NCBI GenBank assembly: GCA_017990155.1
Contig: JAGNOM010000146.1
Span: forward strand, 1 to 7,250
Source: Propionivibrio sp.
Lineage (GTDB): Bacteria > Pseudomonadota > Gammaproteobacteria > Burkholderiales > Rhodocyclaceae
Length of the DNA stretch: 7,250 nucleotides
Reading direction: 5' to 3'
Within the stretch, counting starts at the first letter, position 1, and each line of letters begins with the position of its first letter. The notes below the pieces were generated by a model. It saw only the letters and a program-made list of their open reading frames with translations, had not been told where the DNA came from and searched no databases. This document shows, one piece after another, positions 1 to 7,025 of this stretch. Made by a program: the position numbers and the translations under genes.

Positions 1-2
1 TT

Positions 3-155
3 TTGGAGTCGGAATTGATGGAGCGATTTCTGTTTCAGATATTGACCGACGTGACTGCCGAGGAGATTTCGCAAGTGACGGCTCGTGCCATAGACGTGTT
101 CATGGCCGCTTACGGTCCGCAACATGTCAATAGCGCCGCGATTGGAACTGAATAG
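3..155 (+). CDS. Probable TetR/AcrR-family transcriptional regulator, C-terminal fragment
   Basis: This is the 3' end of a plus-strand gene cut by the window edge; about 50 codons are visible, ending with TAG at 153-155. The visible peptide includes EEISQVTARAIDVFMAAYG. An amphipathic last helix ending in 'A-(I/V)-x-x-F-x-x-A-Y-G' is typical of the C-terminal ligand/dimer domain of TetR-type repressors. The DNA-binding half lies outside the window, so the family call rests on this tail alone and is tentative. A 5-bp hairpin (155-167) begins at the stop codon but lacks a T-tract. The next item downstream is a decayed GntR regulator, so this end of the window appears to be a regulator-rich region with little selection on part of it. 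Any C-terminal helical protein could give a similar tail. Confidence 0.4.
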   Translation: MESELMERFLFQILTDVTAEEISQVTARAIDVFMAAYGPQHVNSAAIGTE

Positions 156-239
156 CGCTGAAAGCGCGGGTTTCGATAAGTGTCGGATTGCCGGTACTGA
201 CGTTTGACTGTCCTTTCATCGGCCGATTGCGCTGTGACT

Positions 240-568
240 ATGTCGAACGTCGCTCCTGAAACCGATCTGACCGATTCACTGGTCACAGAATTCAAGCTCG
301 ATCCGGCGTCGTCTTCCCATCTTTACCTGCAGGTGCGCAACGGGCTGGCGCGGATGATTCGCGAACACCTCGGTATCTCGCGTGTGACCGCACGCAAGGC
401 GATTAGCGCGCTGGTCGACGAAGGGCTGATACAGCCACCAACGCAACGGCGCTTGGCCGACCTACTGGCGATTCTGCTCGGCCAGGCGAAGACGGCTGCA
501 CCGTGGAAATCACCCACACCTGGTGCCGCAGCGACTATTACGACTTCGTCGCCGAGCTGAGGTGCTGA
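240..568 (+). pseudogene. Decayed GntR-family (UTRA/HutC-like) transcriptional regulator
   Basis: An intact relative would be a dimeric repressor with an N-terminal winged helix and a C-terminal UTRA effector-binding domain, usually about 240 residues. From ATG 240 the frame gives a normal GntR start (LYLQVRNGLARMIREH), then jumps at about base 368/369 straight to the recognition helix (LGISRVTARKAISALVDEG). The roughly 17 residues that normally separate them ('rxxPGexLPsErxLAe') are missing in frame. After EGLI (to 431) the frame loses family likeness and stops at 558-560. The frame shifted by two bases (about 450-568) instead reads a typical UTRA C-terminus, EITHTWCRSDYYDFVAELR, ending at TGA 566-568. 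Most of the UTRA core is therefore deleted and the tail is out of frame. The in-frame ATG at 204 is a less likely original start. The gene cannot make a working regulator. No intact target operon is visible. Confidence 0.75.
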
Positions 569-615
569 GCGGCCACACTTTTCCCAAGCCGGCACGGGCC
601 CGGCGCAAGAGGTGT

Positions 616-645
616 TTCGAAGGGCAATACCCCTGCTGCTAGAAT
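616..645 (+). promoter_or_regulatory. Candidate extended -10 sigma70 promoter for the sensor kinase gene
   Basis: TGCTAGAAT at 637-645 is an extended -10 element (TG at 637-638, TAGAAT at 640-645). A weak -35 candidate, TTCGAA, lies at 616-621 with an 18-bp spacer. Transcription would start near 652. That is downstream of the in-frame ATG at 644, which overlaps the -10 box, so it favours the ATG at 722 with a leader of about 70 nt. The -35 match is poor and the call is based on pattern only. Confidence 0.35.
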
Positions 646-721
646 GAGTTTCTTTGCGGCAGGGCCTCCTTCGCGGGTGATTCCGACGACTTGCCGCGGC
701 AACACTATTTGGGCTGCCACG

Positions 722-3700
722 ATGAGCTTCCGTTTGCTGAGTCCTACCCTGCACGCCGTTCTTCGCTTTGCCGCACTGGTCTCCGGCATGGCCTTCGCTG
801 TTGCCTCATTCGCTTCGCATCCGGTGGATGGATCGTCCAGTCGGCCGATCCAGTCGGCCAGCGAGCTCGACTATCCGCCGTATTCGATCGTCACCAAAGA
901 CGCGCGGGCCGATGGTTTCGCGGTCGAGATGCTGCGCGAATCGCTGCGTGCGATGGGGCGCGAAGTCCAGTTTTCCGTCGGTCCCTGGCACAAGATCAAA
1001 CAGGATCTCGCCGAAGGGCGCATTCAGGTCTTGCCGCTGGTGGCGCGAACCGAGGAGCGTCAGGCGGTCTACGATTTCACCGCGCCGTATCTGAATATCC
1101 ACGGCACCATCGTCGTGCGCAAGGGCGACGGGCGCATCCGGAGTCCGTCCGACTTGCAGGATAAAACCGTCGTGGTGATGAAGGGCGATAGCGCCGAGGA
1201 GTACGTCAAGGCCAATCGCCTGACCGAGCGCATCGCGACGACCGAAACGATCGAAGAAGGACTGCGCCAGCTGGCGGCAGGCGAGCACGACGCGATGGTC
1301 GTGCAGACGCTGGCGGCCGAGCGCCTGATCGCTGAGCTGGGCTTGTCCGGTCTTGAACTGGCCGGGCCACCGCTTTCGCGCTATCACGACTTCTGCTTTG
1401 CCGTGAAGAAAGGCGACGCCGAATTGCTGGCGCTGCTCAACGAGGGGCTGGCGCAAGTGATCGCCGACGGCACACGCGAGCGGCTGCGCGAGAAGTGGAT
1501 CGCCCCGTCGCGCGACGAGCGCCTTGAACGCGCTTACCAGATCGCGCTGGCGGTACTCGGCGCGCTCCTGTTCGCCGGCGTCGTCGGCTACCTGTGGCTG
1601 CGCACCTTGCGCGCGCAGGTGAAGGCGCGCACCGCCGAGCTGGCGATCGCCAACCAAAAGCAACAGGAAGAAATCTGCCGCCGCGAGCAGAGCGAAGCGA
1701 GCCTGCGCGAAAGCGAAGAAAGTCTGGCGACGACACTGCATTCGATCGGCGACGCCGTGATTGCCACCGACGCCGAGGGCCGCGTATCGCGCATGAACCC
1801 AGCGGCAGAAAAGATGACCGCCTGGCCGCTGGGCGACGCGCGCGGGCACTTGCTGCCGGAAGTGTTCCGCATCGTCAATGCCGATACGCGCCAGACGGTG
1901 ACCAATCCGGTCGAGCTCGTGATGCAGCGCGGTGAGGTCGTCGGCCTCGCTAACCACACCGTGCTGCTGGCGCGTAACGGCAATGAATACCAGATCGCCG
2001 ACAGCGCCGCGCCGATCCGCAACCTCGCCGGCGAGATCACGGGCGTCGTGCTGGTCTTCACCGACGTCACCGAGCAGTATCGTCTGGAGAAGGAAATCCG
2101 CAACAGCGAGGAACTCTATCGCACCGCCTTTCTGACCAGCCCGGACGCCGTGACCATTACGCGTGTGGCTGACGGCAAGTACGTCGACGTCAATGACGCC
2201 TTCACGCGAACTTATGGCTGGCAGCGTGACGAGGTGATCGGGCGGCCGTCGGTCGAAATCGGCATCTGGCGCAACCCCGACGAGCGGCAGAAGCTGATCG
2301 ACACCCTGATGCGCGACGGCTTTTGCCGCAACCTTGAAGCCGAACTGCTCACCAGGGACGGCGCGGCGATCGACGCCATCGTCTCGTCGCACCGCCTCGC
2401 CATCAAGGGCGAGGACTGCCTGCTCTCGGTGACGCGCGATGTTTCCGAGCGCAAACGATGGGAGCGCACGCTGATCGAGAGCGAAGCGCGCTTCCGCGAT
2501 CTCTTCGAAAGGAACTCGTCGGTGATGATGCTCGTCGAGCCGGGCAGCGGCGCGATCCTCGACGTTAATCGCTCAGCGGTCGAGTTCTACGGCTACCCGC
2601 GCGAAACGCTGCTGCAGATGTCGGTTTCCGCCATCAACACCTTGCCGCCCGAGGAGGTGGCGCGGGCACGCGAGCGCGCCAAGCGCGGCGAGTGCAAATA
2701 CTTCGAATTCCGCCATCGACTGGCCTCGGGCGAAATACGCGATGTCGACGTGCACCTCACGCCGATCGAAAGCGGCCGACGAACGATCCTTTTTTCGATC
2801 GTCAGCGATGTCAGCGCGCGCCGCCGCGCCGAACGGGAGCTCGCACAGTACCGCGATCACCTTGAGGAACTGGTGATTTCGCGTACCACGGAACTGACGC
2901 AAGCCAAGCTGACCGCCGAAGCGGCCAATATCGCCAAGAGCGCCTTTCTCGCCAACATGAGCCACGAAATTCGCACGCCGATGAACGCCATTCTCGGCAT
3001 GGCCGCCCTGCTGCGCCGTAGCGGCGTCACGCCGGCGCAGGGCGAACGGCTGGACAAGATCGACACCGCCGGCAAGCACCTGCTGGCGATCATCAACGAC
3101 ATTCTCGATCTGTCCAAGATCGAAGCCGGCAAGCTCTTTCTGGAAAGCGCACCGGTGGCGATCGACCGCCTGATGCACAACGTCGCCTCGCTCGTCGCCC
3201 AGCCGGCCAAGGACAAGGGACTTGAACTCAAGATCGAGGTTGGCGTGTTTGCGGACACGCTGCGCGGCGATCCGATGCGTTTGCAGCAGGCCTTGCTCAA
3301 CTACGCGACGAACGCCATCAAGTTTGCCGAGAGCGGCTCGGTGACGCTGCGCGCCTTGCCGCAGGAAGAGGGCGAAACGCACTCGCTGGTGCGTTTCGAA
3401 GTACAGGACACCGGCATCGGTATTCCGCCCGAAACGCTGCGCCGGTTGTTCAGCGCGTTTGAACAGGCCGACAGTTCGACGACGCGCAAGTACGGCGGCA
3501 CCGGCCTCGGGCTGGTGATCACCAAACGCCTCGCCGAATGGATGGGCGGCGCCGTCGGCGTCGAAAGCACGCCCGGCGTCGGCAGTACCTTCTGGTTTAC
3601 GGTGCGCCTGAACAAGGTGCCGACCTATGACACGCAAGACCGTCCGGCAGCGATCGCCGACGCCGAGACCCTGATCCGCGAGCGTCATGAGGGCGCGCGC

Positions 3701-4069
3701 ATCCTCATCGTCGACGACGAACCGGTGAATCTGCTGGTTGTCCAGGCCTTTCTCGAAGAATCGGGGTTGATCGTCGATATCGCCGAGGACGGCGTGCAGG
3801 CGATCGAAAAAGCCCGCGCCAACGACTACGCGTTGATCCTGATGGACATGCAGATGCCGAACCTGAACGGTCTGGAAGCAACGCGTCAGATCCGCGCGAT
3901 CCGGGACCCCCTGAGCACGCCGATCCTGGCCATGACCGCCAACGCCTTCGCCGAAGACAAGGCGCGCTGCCTCGCCGCCGGGATGAACGACTTCCTCGTC
4001 AAACCCTTCGACCCGGAAGCGCTGTTCTCGTCCCTGATCCGCTGGCTCGATCGGCGGGGCGGTCGCTGA
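722..4069 (+). CDS. Hybrid sensor histidine kinase with periplasmic family-3 solute-binding domain, 3 PAS, HisKA, HATPase and REC
   Basis: This is an inner-membrane sensor that should bind a small ligand in the periplasm, autophosphorylate and pass phosphate to its own receiver. Numbered from ATG 722 (1115 aa): signal peptide about 1-31 (hydrophobic FAALVSGMAFAVASFA); family-3 solute-binding (SBP_bac_3) domain about 47-265; transmembrane helix about 274-293 (IALAVLGALLFAGVVGYLWL); PAS 1 about 335-452; PAS 2 about 462-578; PAS 3 about 587-703; coiled coil about 705-740; HisKA with H-box SHEIRTPMN and phospho-His 748; HATPase with N-box Asn 864, G1 DTGIGI at 896 and G2 GGTGLGL at 925; receiver about 995-1105 with acidic pair D998/D999, phospho-acceptor D1042, T1072 and K1094. 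All catalytic residues are present. The layout is BvgS/EvgS-like but with one sensor domain and no C-terminal HPt, so an external HPt or regulator is implied; none is encoded here. An in-frame ATG at 644 would bury the signal peptide and overlaps a -10 box, so 722 is preferred. Neither start has a good Shine-Dalgarno sequence. Confidence 0.93.
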   Translation: MSFRLLSPTLHAVLRFAALVSGMAFAVASFASHPVDGSSSRPIQSASELDYPPYSIVTKDARADGFAVEMLRESLRAMGREVQFSVGPWHKIKQDLAEGRIQVLPLVARTEERQAVYDFTAPYLNIHGTIVVRKGDGRIRSPSDLQDKTVVVMKGDSAEEYVKANRLTERIATTETIEEGLRQLAAGEHDAMVVQTLAAERLIAELGLSGLELAGPPLSRYHDFCFAVKKGDAELLALLNEGLAQVIADGTRERLREKWIAPSRDERLERAYQIALAVLGALLFAGVVGYLWLRTLRAQVKARTAELAIANQKQQEEICRREQSEASLRESEESLATTLHSIGDAVIATDAEGRVSRMNPAAEKMTAWPLGDARGHLLPEVFRIVNADTRQTVTNPVELVMQRGEVVGLANHTVLLARNGNEYQIADSAAPIRNLAGEITGVVLVFTDVTEQYRLEKEIRNSEELYRTAFLTSPDAVTITRVADGKYVDVNDAFTRTYGWQRDEVIGRPSVEIGIWRNPDERQKLIDTLMRDGFCRNLEAELLTRDGAAIDAIVSSHRLAIKGEDCLLSVTRDVSERKRWERTLIESEARFRDLFERNSSVMMLVEPGSGAILDVNRSAVEFYGYPRETLLQMSVSAINTLPPEEVARARERAKRGECKYFEFRHRLASGEIRDVDVHLTPIESGRRTILFSIVSDVSARRRAERELAQYRDHLEELVISRTTELTQAKLTAEAANIAKSAFLANMSHEIRTPMNAILGMAALLRRSGVTPAQGERLDKIDTAGKHLLAIINDILDLSKIEAGKLFLESAPVAIDRLMHNVASLVAQPAKDKGLELKIEVGVFADTLRGDPMRLQQALLNYATNAIKFAESGSVTLRALPQEEGETHSLVRFEVQDTGIGIPPETLRRLFSAFEQADSSTTRKYGGTGLGLVITKRLAEWMGGAVGVESTPGVGSTFWFTVRLNKVPTYDTQDRPAAIADAETLIRERHEGARILIVDDEPVNLLVVQAFLEESGLIVDIAEDGVQAIEKARANDYALILMDMQMPNLNGLEATRQIRAIRDPLSTPILAMTANAFAEDKARCLAAGMNDFLVKPFDPEALFSSLIRWLDRRGGR

Positions 4070-4076
4070 GGCTTCT

Positions 4077-4090
4077 TCGACCTTGGTCGA
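4077..4090. repeat. Small inverted repeat between convergent genes
   Basis: TCGACC-TT-GGTCGA lies in the 30-bp gap between the stop of the sensor kinase (4069) and the stop of the convergent minus-strand gene (4100). Folded as RNA it gives a 5-bp stem with a 4-base loop. It has no T-tract on either strand, so it is at best a weak bidirectional terminator. Confidence 0.25.
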
Positions 4091-4099
4091 TGATGGCCC

Positions 4100-5872
4100 T
4101 CAAACCGCCATGCCGAATCCGAGCACGCGGACGCGCTCGCGGAATTTCTCCAGCTGCTCGCTGCGTACCACCAGCATCTTTCCGCCGGCGGGCCTGCATA
4201 ACGCGGCGGTTTCCTTGTGGCCGGCGATCGTCGCCGCGACCTCGGCATCCTGGCATTCGATCAGCACGGCGCTGCCGATGGCTTTCAGCGCCCGGCCGTT
4301 TTTCGCAGACTGGCGGATGAACGATTCGACCGGGTCGGGCAGGGGCATGTCGTCGCGCGCTTCGAGGAAGCGCTGCAACTCGCCGATGTCGAAGCCCTTT
4401 TCGACCGCCGCCAGCGCCTTGCCGCGATCGAGCAGCCAGCATCCCGCTTGCACCGGTTCGGCCCAGCGTTCCAGCAGTAGCGATTCTTCCGGATTGAGCG
4501 CGCCACCCACGACGTTGATACGCAGGCTCGGCAACACCGAAAGCACCGCCGAGGGCGCCGTCTCTGCAGGGCGGTACTCGTCCGCCAGCCCCAGAATGTA
4601 CGCGCCGAGCGGCGTCAGGCGGATGTAGCGCAGTCCGTCGTAACGGCTGAGGAAACGCAGATCGTCGGTGCCCCACATGCCGCGGAAGTCGCGCCGGGCT
4701 TTGTCCGGATCGCGGAAGGCGACATCGACGATGCCCAGTGTCGCTGCGTACTCCATGAGCAAAGCGAAGATGTAGCGGTCCTGCAGGATGTTCCAGCCGC
4801 CGTAGCCTTCGTAGCCGAGGCTGCCGTAGTCGCGGCTGCACACGTAGAGCGACCACGGGTCATGGACCACCGAAAAGTCGAAATTGGCCGCACGCATGTA
4901 GCGCGAGAATTCGTCGACGGCCAGCCAGCGCCCGACCGGACAGTGTCGCAAGGCTTCCTCGATGGCCGCCCGTCGCGGCGCCACGGCGGTCATCACCCGC
5001 CCCTTCGCGGCCTGCCCCTTGATCGTATCGACCCGGCTGAATTCGTCGAACGACGTGGTTTTCAGCCACTTCCGCCAGAGGCCGCGCAGAACATCTGCAG
5101 CCGACGCGCTTAGCGCCTTGATCCCCGTCGGCGTCAGCGCCAGCCGACTGCCGTTGCGCGCCGCGAGTCCGCCGGCCTGCAGCAGCAAAGGCCAGGCAAA
5201 AGCGCGGATCGGGCCGATTTCCTGTTCCCACTTATGCGTCTTCTCGACCCACGGATAAAAGTCGCCGCCGGGCAGCGCAGCCATCAGCGTGCGCAGGCTC
5301 GTCGCCCCGGGCAAAGCCGTCTTCTCGCTCACCTGAACGCGCGTCTGCTCGATCGTGTTCAACATCACCGCCACCTCGCGCAAGGCGTCCGGCTCGCCGA
5401 GGCGCAGTGTCAGACCGTCTTCCTCGGGCAAGGACTCGATACACTGCGGCGCGACCGACGGCGGTACCGGGACGAACTGCTTCAGGCGCGCACGCAAATC
5501 GTCCGGCACCAGCGACCCGTTGACCTCGCGCACGTAGTGGATGAACAACCGCAGCGCCGACAGCCGTTCGCCGACAAGATGGTGCGACTTGACGCCGGGC
5601 AGTTTGAACGCCGGTTCGGCACCGTACTTCGCGTGAAACCGCTCCTTCGAATACAGCCCGCGCGGATGATGCACGCACTCCGCGACCGCCTGCCGCTGCA
5701 ACTCGTCCAGCCCCGACCAGATCACCTTCACCTCCGGCCCGAGTAGCGCGGCGGCGATGAACTCGACCAGCTCATTCTTGCGCGGCGGCTTCTCGCCCGG
5801 CAGATGGATCGCCAGATCCTTCAGATCGGGCACGGTGAAACTGGTCAGAACGTCTTTCAGGAGGATCGGCAT
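4100..5872 (-). CDS. Helicase-associated (XPB/Ssl2 N-terminal-like) domain protein without helicase motor
   Basis: This 590-aa soluble protein reads from ATG 5872 to TGA 4102-4100. Residues about 10-45 (FTVPDLKDLA...PPRKNELVEFI) have the look of a SAP-type DNA-binding helix-extended-helix. Residues about 55-90 and 320-430 look like winged-helix segments, including a Tyr/Gly-rich stretch (RDYGSLGYEGYGGWN). Residues about 442-585 match the pattern of the 'helicase conserved C-terminal domain 3' / XPB-Ssl2 N-terminal family: 'LPSLRINV...ALNPEESLLLERWAE', 'LAAVEKGFDIGELQRFLEA', 'PLPDPVESFIRQSAKNGRA' and a closing beta-rich half ending LGFGM. There is no Walker A (GxGKT/S), DEAD/DEAH box or nuclease motif, and no signal peptide or membrane helix. 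In known proteins this domain accompanies superfamily-2 helicases or stands alone, so a DNA-handling accessory role is inferred. The gene lies 166 bp downstream of a same-strand nucleotidyltransferase gene. That gap holds no other gene and only weak promoter-like sequence. The start lacks a clear Shine-Dalgarno sequence, but an in-frame TAG lies about 55 bases upstream. Confidence 0.7.
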   Translation of the reverse strand: MPILLKDVLTSFTVPDLKDLAIHLPGEKPPRKNELVEFIAAALLGPEVKVIWSGLDELQRQAVAECVHHPRGLYSKERFHAKYGAEPAFKLPGVKSHHLVGERLSALRLFIHYVREVNGSLVPDDLRARLKQFVPVPPSVAPQCIESLPEEDGLTLRLGEPDALREVAVMLNTIEQTRVQVSEKTALPGATSLRTLMAALPGGDFYPWVEKTHKWEQEIGPIRAFAWPLLLQAGGLAARNGSRLALTPTGIKALSASAADVLRGLWRKWLKTTSFDEFSRVDTIKGQAAKGRVMTAVAPRRAAIEEALRHCPVGRWLAVDEFSRYMRAANFDFSVVHDPWSLYVCSRDYGSLGYEGYGGWNILQDRYIFALLMEYAATLGIVDVAFRDPDKARRDFRGMWGTDDLRFLSRYDGLRYIRLTPLGAYILGLADEYRPAETAPSAVLSVLPSLRINVVGGALNPEESLLLERWAEPVQAGCWLLDRGKALAAVEKGFDIGELQRFLEARDDMPLPDPVESFIRQSAKNGRALKAIGSAVLIECQDAEVAATIAGHKETAALCRPAGGKMLVVRSEQLEKFRERVRVLGFGMAV

Positions 5873-6038
5873 GGCGGGGCTTTCGGGTGGAATGGGGATC
5901 GGAGTCGCGAATTGTGGAAGTCTGCAACAACCGCCAGGCTATCTGGCAGTACCCAGAACAAGAAAACTGATCAAGTGCGGCGGCGTTGAAGTCCGACTCT
6001 GCGTGTGTAGGCGAAGTCGTATTGCTCCCGATAGAAAG

Positions 6039-7022
6039 TCACAACAGGTCGATCAGCGCCCGAACATCGCCGTGCAGCGAACTGATCGCCTCGCTGAACG
6101 GCAGCTGGGGCATGTGTTCGCGTACAAGAGCCGCAACTGCTCTTGCCTGCGCGAGGTCGCGTGGCTTTTTGATCGCGTCGCGGTCCGGACGGCTGGCGAG
6201 CCAGGCCTTGTGCAGGGCGAAGGCGCGTGGGTCGGGAACGCGCAGCGGGGTTGGCCAGCCGGTTTCGTCGATGGCAACGGTGTCGATTTTCGGGGCGTTG
6301 AGTAGCCACTGCAGTCCGGGGACTTCAGCGGCAACGAGGTCGTCCTCGGCGAAGCTGACCGGGTCGCTGACGTGCATTCCACGCGTCGGCACGATGAGGT
6401 CCACCATGAACTGGCCGGCGTTGGCTGCGCGAAAACCGCGTTTGCGGATGCACTCGAAACTGCGGTCGGCACGCTTGAGCAGGCCGAGCAGGCCTTGGCC
6501 GTCCAGCTTGCTGGAGACGAGCGTCATTTTCTGCCGATGATCGTAAAGAAGATCGATGTCGCCCGAGGCGAGCAACTCGAGCAGAAATTGCACGCCACCG
6601 GCGGATTCGTAGCCGAAAAGCGCTTGTGTGCCGAGCACGGTGAATGACTTGTAGAGGCCTGCAGCGTCGAGTTCGCGCAGGATACGGGCGATCACGCGCG
6701 GAACGCGGGGGAGGCGCAGAGCCTTGTTGAGTCGGGCTTGTTCGTCGAGCGCCGCGCGGATAGCGGTCAGTCGCTCGTTCGCCGCCTCGCGTCCTTGCTG
6801 GAAGGCGGCAAGGGTTGCTTCGGTTTCGGCACTGCGCGGACCGAGTGATTTGCCGTTGCCGCGCGCGTCGCTGTCGCGAAAGAGGTACTCGATGCCACGT
6901 ACCGTTTTCCAGCGCATGCCGTAGGTGTGGGCAGCCGCATGCCGCAGGGCGACGCGATAGTTTTCGTAAAGCTGTTCGCTGTTGACGAGATGCAGGCGCT
7001 GCTGGTTGCTGAGCGTTTTCAC
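6039..7022 (-). CDS. GSU2403-type nucleotidyltransferase-fold protein (NTP_transf_8-like)
   Basis: This soluble protein of 327 aa reads from GTG 7022. It has a helical N-terminal region (about 1-110) followed by a DNA polymerase beta-type nucleotidyltransferase core: VLGTQALFGYE (129-139) as the G-S/T motif, SGDIDLLYD (153-161) with the paired acids D155 and D157 expected to bind metal, and GQFMVDLIVP (203-212) with a candidate third acid D208. The C-terminal segment FALHKAWLASRPDR...KKPRDLAQA (268-292) is the conserved basic/Asp motif also seen in AbiEii/MNT-like relatives. The likely activity is NMP transfer to a protein, RNA or small molecule; the substrate is unknown. An upstream ATG at 7070 is in frame, but it is part of a repeated 10-bp element and lies upstream of the expected transcription start. 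GTG 7022 has a GGA 8 bases ahead and better fits the leader. A hairpin separates the gene from its upstream neighbour, so it has its own promoter. The helicase-associated gene lies 166 bp downstream. Confidence 0.78.
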   Translation of the reverse strand: MKTLSNQQRLHLVNSEQLYENYRVALRHAAAHTYGMRWKTVRGIEYLFRDSDARGNGKSLGPRSAETEATLAAFQQGREAANERLTAIRAALDEQARLNKALRLPRVPRVIARILRELDAAGLYKSFTVLGTQALFGYESAGGVQFLLELLASGDIDLLYDHRQKMTLVSSKLDGQGLLGLLKRADRSFECIRKRGFRAANAGQFMVDLIVPTRGMHVSDPVSFAEDDLVAAEVPGLQWLLNAPKIDTVAIDETGWPTPLRVPDPRAFALHKAWLASRPDRDAIKKPRDLAQARAVAALVREHMPQLPFSEAISSLHGDVRALIDLL

Positions 7023-7025
7023 AGG

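Noticed and set aside
155..167. Hairpin GCGCT-GAA-AGCGC starting at the end of the TetR-like stop codon
   Set aside because: The stem is only 5 bp and is followed by GGGTTTCG rather than a T-run, too weak to call a terminator.
584..634. GC-rich inverted repeats (GCCGG...CCGGC and AGGG...CCCT) upstream of the kinase
   Set aside because: Short stems without a T-tract or known riboswitch pattern are expected by chance in GC-rich DNA.
806..2392. 528-codon open frame on the minus strand opposite the sensor kinase
   Set aside because: Its composition and lack of family likeness fit an antisense shadow in high-GC coding DNA. The plus-strand frame carries complete, recognisable domains.
4083..4628. 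181-codon plus-strand open frame opposite the helicase-associated gene
   Set aside because: It is low-complexity Ser/Arg/Ala-rich sequence, fully antisense to a protein with recognisable domains.
5873..5980. Promoter-like TTGATC-N17-TACTGC upstream of the helicase-associated gene
   Set aside because: The -10 match is poor and nothing else supports it, so it is not listed as a promoter.
5971..6038. Protein-like stretch (TFYREQYDFAYTRRVG) on the minus strand after the nucleotidyltransferase stop
   Set aside because: It is only the tail of a shadow frame. The nucleotidyltransferase ends normally in its own frame and no family match or start supports a separate gene or frameshifted extension.
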